Positions 5,081-5,458 of a stretch of DNA of 5,458 bases are shown piece by piece. The notes below the pieces were generated by a model. That model was not told the DNA's origin. It saw only the letters and a list, made by a program, of their open reading frames with translations, and ran no database searches. Each line of letters begins with the position of its first letter. Positions within the stretch are counted from its first letter, which is position 1. The translations under genes were made by a program, and so were the position numbers. The DNA comes from an uncultured Flavobacteriales bacterium. GTDB taxonomy: Bacteria; Bacteroidota; Bacteroidia; Flavobacteriales; Crocinitomicaceae. The DNA is taken from NCBI GenBank assembly GCA_946479125.1, contig CAMLET010000250.1:1-5458 (forward strand). Direction: 5' to 3'.

Positions 5081-5458
5081 ATGCAAAACGAAACATTTCA
5101 TTTTGTGCATCCAAATGCCGAAGAACAGCAGCAATGGGATTTACTCGTTGAACAATCTGGTGCTTCTGTGTTTTCGAGATCGGGGTATCTAAATGCTTTG
5201 ATCGGAGACTGGACAATTCTCTATAACGAAACCAAAACCGGCGGAATGGTTTGTCCCTTTACAGTGAAGTTTGGACAAAAAATCCTCATTAATCCAATCT
5301 ATCATCAATTTTCTGAGTGGGTTGGTGAAGGTGAATTGACAGAAAAAGGTATTAACTTTTTGAAAACGGAATTCCCTGTTGCTCAGTTATGCTTTCGATC
5401 TGAAGTTTCTTTTAACAATGCGCATAACGTTAAATGGAAACATCAGATAATTGAGTCT
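5081..5458 (+). CDS. Probable FemAB/GNAT-like acyltransferase-type protein, 5' part (runs off window end)
   Basis: The frame from the ATG at 5081 is open for 126 codons to the last base of the window, so the C-terminus is missing. No signal peptide or membrane segment is seen at the start, so it is probably cytoplasmic. The segment QQWDLLVEQSGASVFSRSGY (residues 17-36), then LNALIGDWTILYN, GGMVCPFTVKFGQKILINP (54-72) and YHQFSEWVG (74-82), resembles the N-terminal half of the FemAB/FemX-like GNAT-fold proteins common in Bacteroidota, which often read WDxFVxxS, YLxxVxxxW, a PLPxxxKxGxKxIxxP stretch and a QxxGI-type motif. Related enzymes transfer aminoacyl or acyl groups, but no substrate can be proposed. 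The start codon lies 53 bases from the divergent CYTH start, and no earlier in-frame ATG sits in that gap. Existence of the gene is well supported; the family call is moderate because only the N-terminal part is visible. Confidence 0.68.
   Translation, partial: MQNETFHFVHPNAEEQQQWDLLVEQSGASVFSRSGYLNALIGDWTILYNETKTGGMVCPFTVKFGQKILINPIYHQFSEWVGEGELTEKGINFLKTEFPVAQLCFRSEVSFNNAHNVKWKHQIIES

Overview
The window looks like a chromosomal segment of a Bacteroidota bacterium, probably order Flavobacteriales; a Fluviicola/Crocinitomicaceae-type genome is a guess from the protein sequences. The evidence is moderate AT-richness, start codons without Shine-Dalgarno sequences, a TonB-dependent receptor with an N-terminal carboxypeptidase-regulatory-like domain, a lipoprotein with acidic residues just after the lipobox cysteine, TAnnTTTG-like promoter sequence, and AT-rich or palindromic intergenic repeats of the kind common in this phylum.

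Layout. Positions 1-1397 hold a tightly packed plus-strand cluster: the 3' part of a low-specificity L-threonine aldolase gene (ltaE), a lipoprotein of unknown function whose ATG shares one base with the ltaE stop, and a small, very acidic protein whose start lies inside the lipoprotein gene. A short promoter-like spacer with a duplicated AATTTTGTC motif leads to a 716-residue TonB-dependent outer-membrane receptor (1482-3632). After a 101-base spacer with an imperfect inverted repeat comes a secreted, probably periplasmic, helical TPR-like protein (3734-4396). The gap 4397-4562 holds a tandem heptamer, a small palindrome, a very strong and probably bidirectional terminator, and a CTTTGCG repeat pair. 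It separates the plus-strand genes from a convergent minus-strand gene for a short CYTH/triphosphate tunnel metalloenzyme (4563-5027). Divergent from that gene, across a 53-base spacer, is the 5' part of a probable FemAB/GNAT-like protein (5081 to the window end).

How the genes relate. The receptor and the TPR-like protein share a strand, both carry export signals, and no clear terminator lies between them, so they may form an outer-membrane/periplasm uptake or sensing pair; the substrate cannot be read from the sequence. The aldolase cluster is probably translationally coupled, but its members have no obvious common function. The CYTH and FemAB-like genes share a promoter region only.

I see no CRISPR array, tRNA, rRNA, insertion sequence, toxin-antitoxin pair or defence island. 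No convincing new multi-gene system is visible. The main corrections are the shortened CYTH start and the truncated FemAB-like gene facing it.
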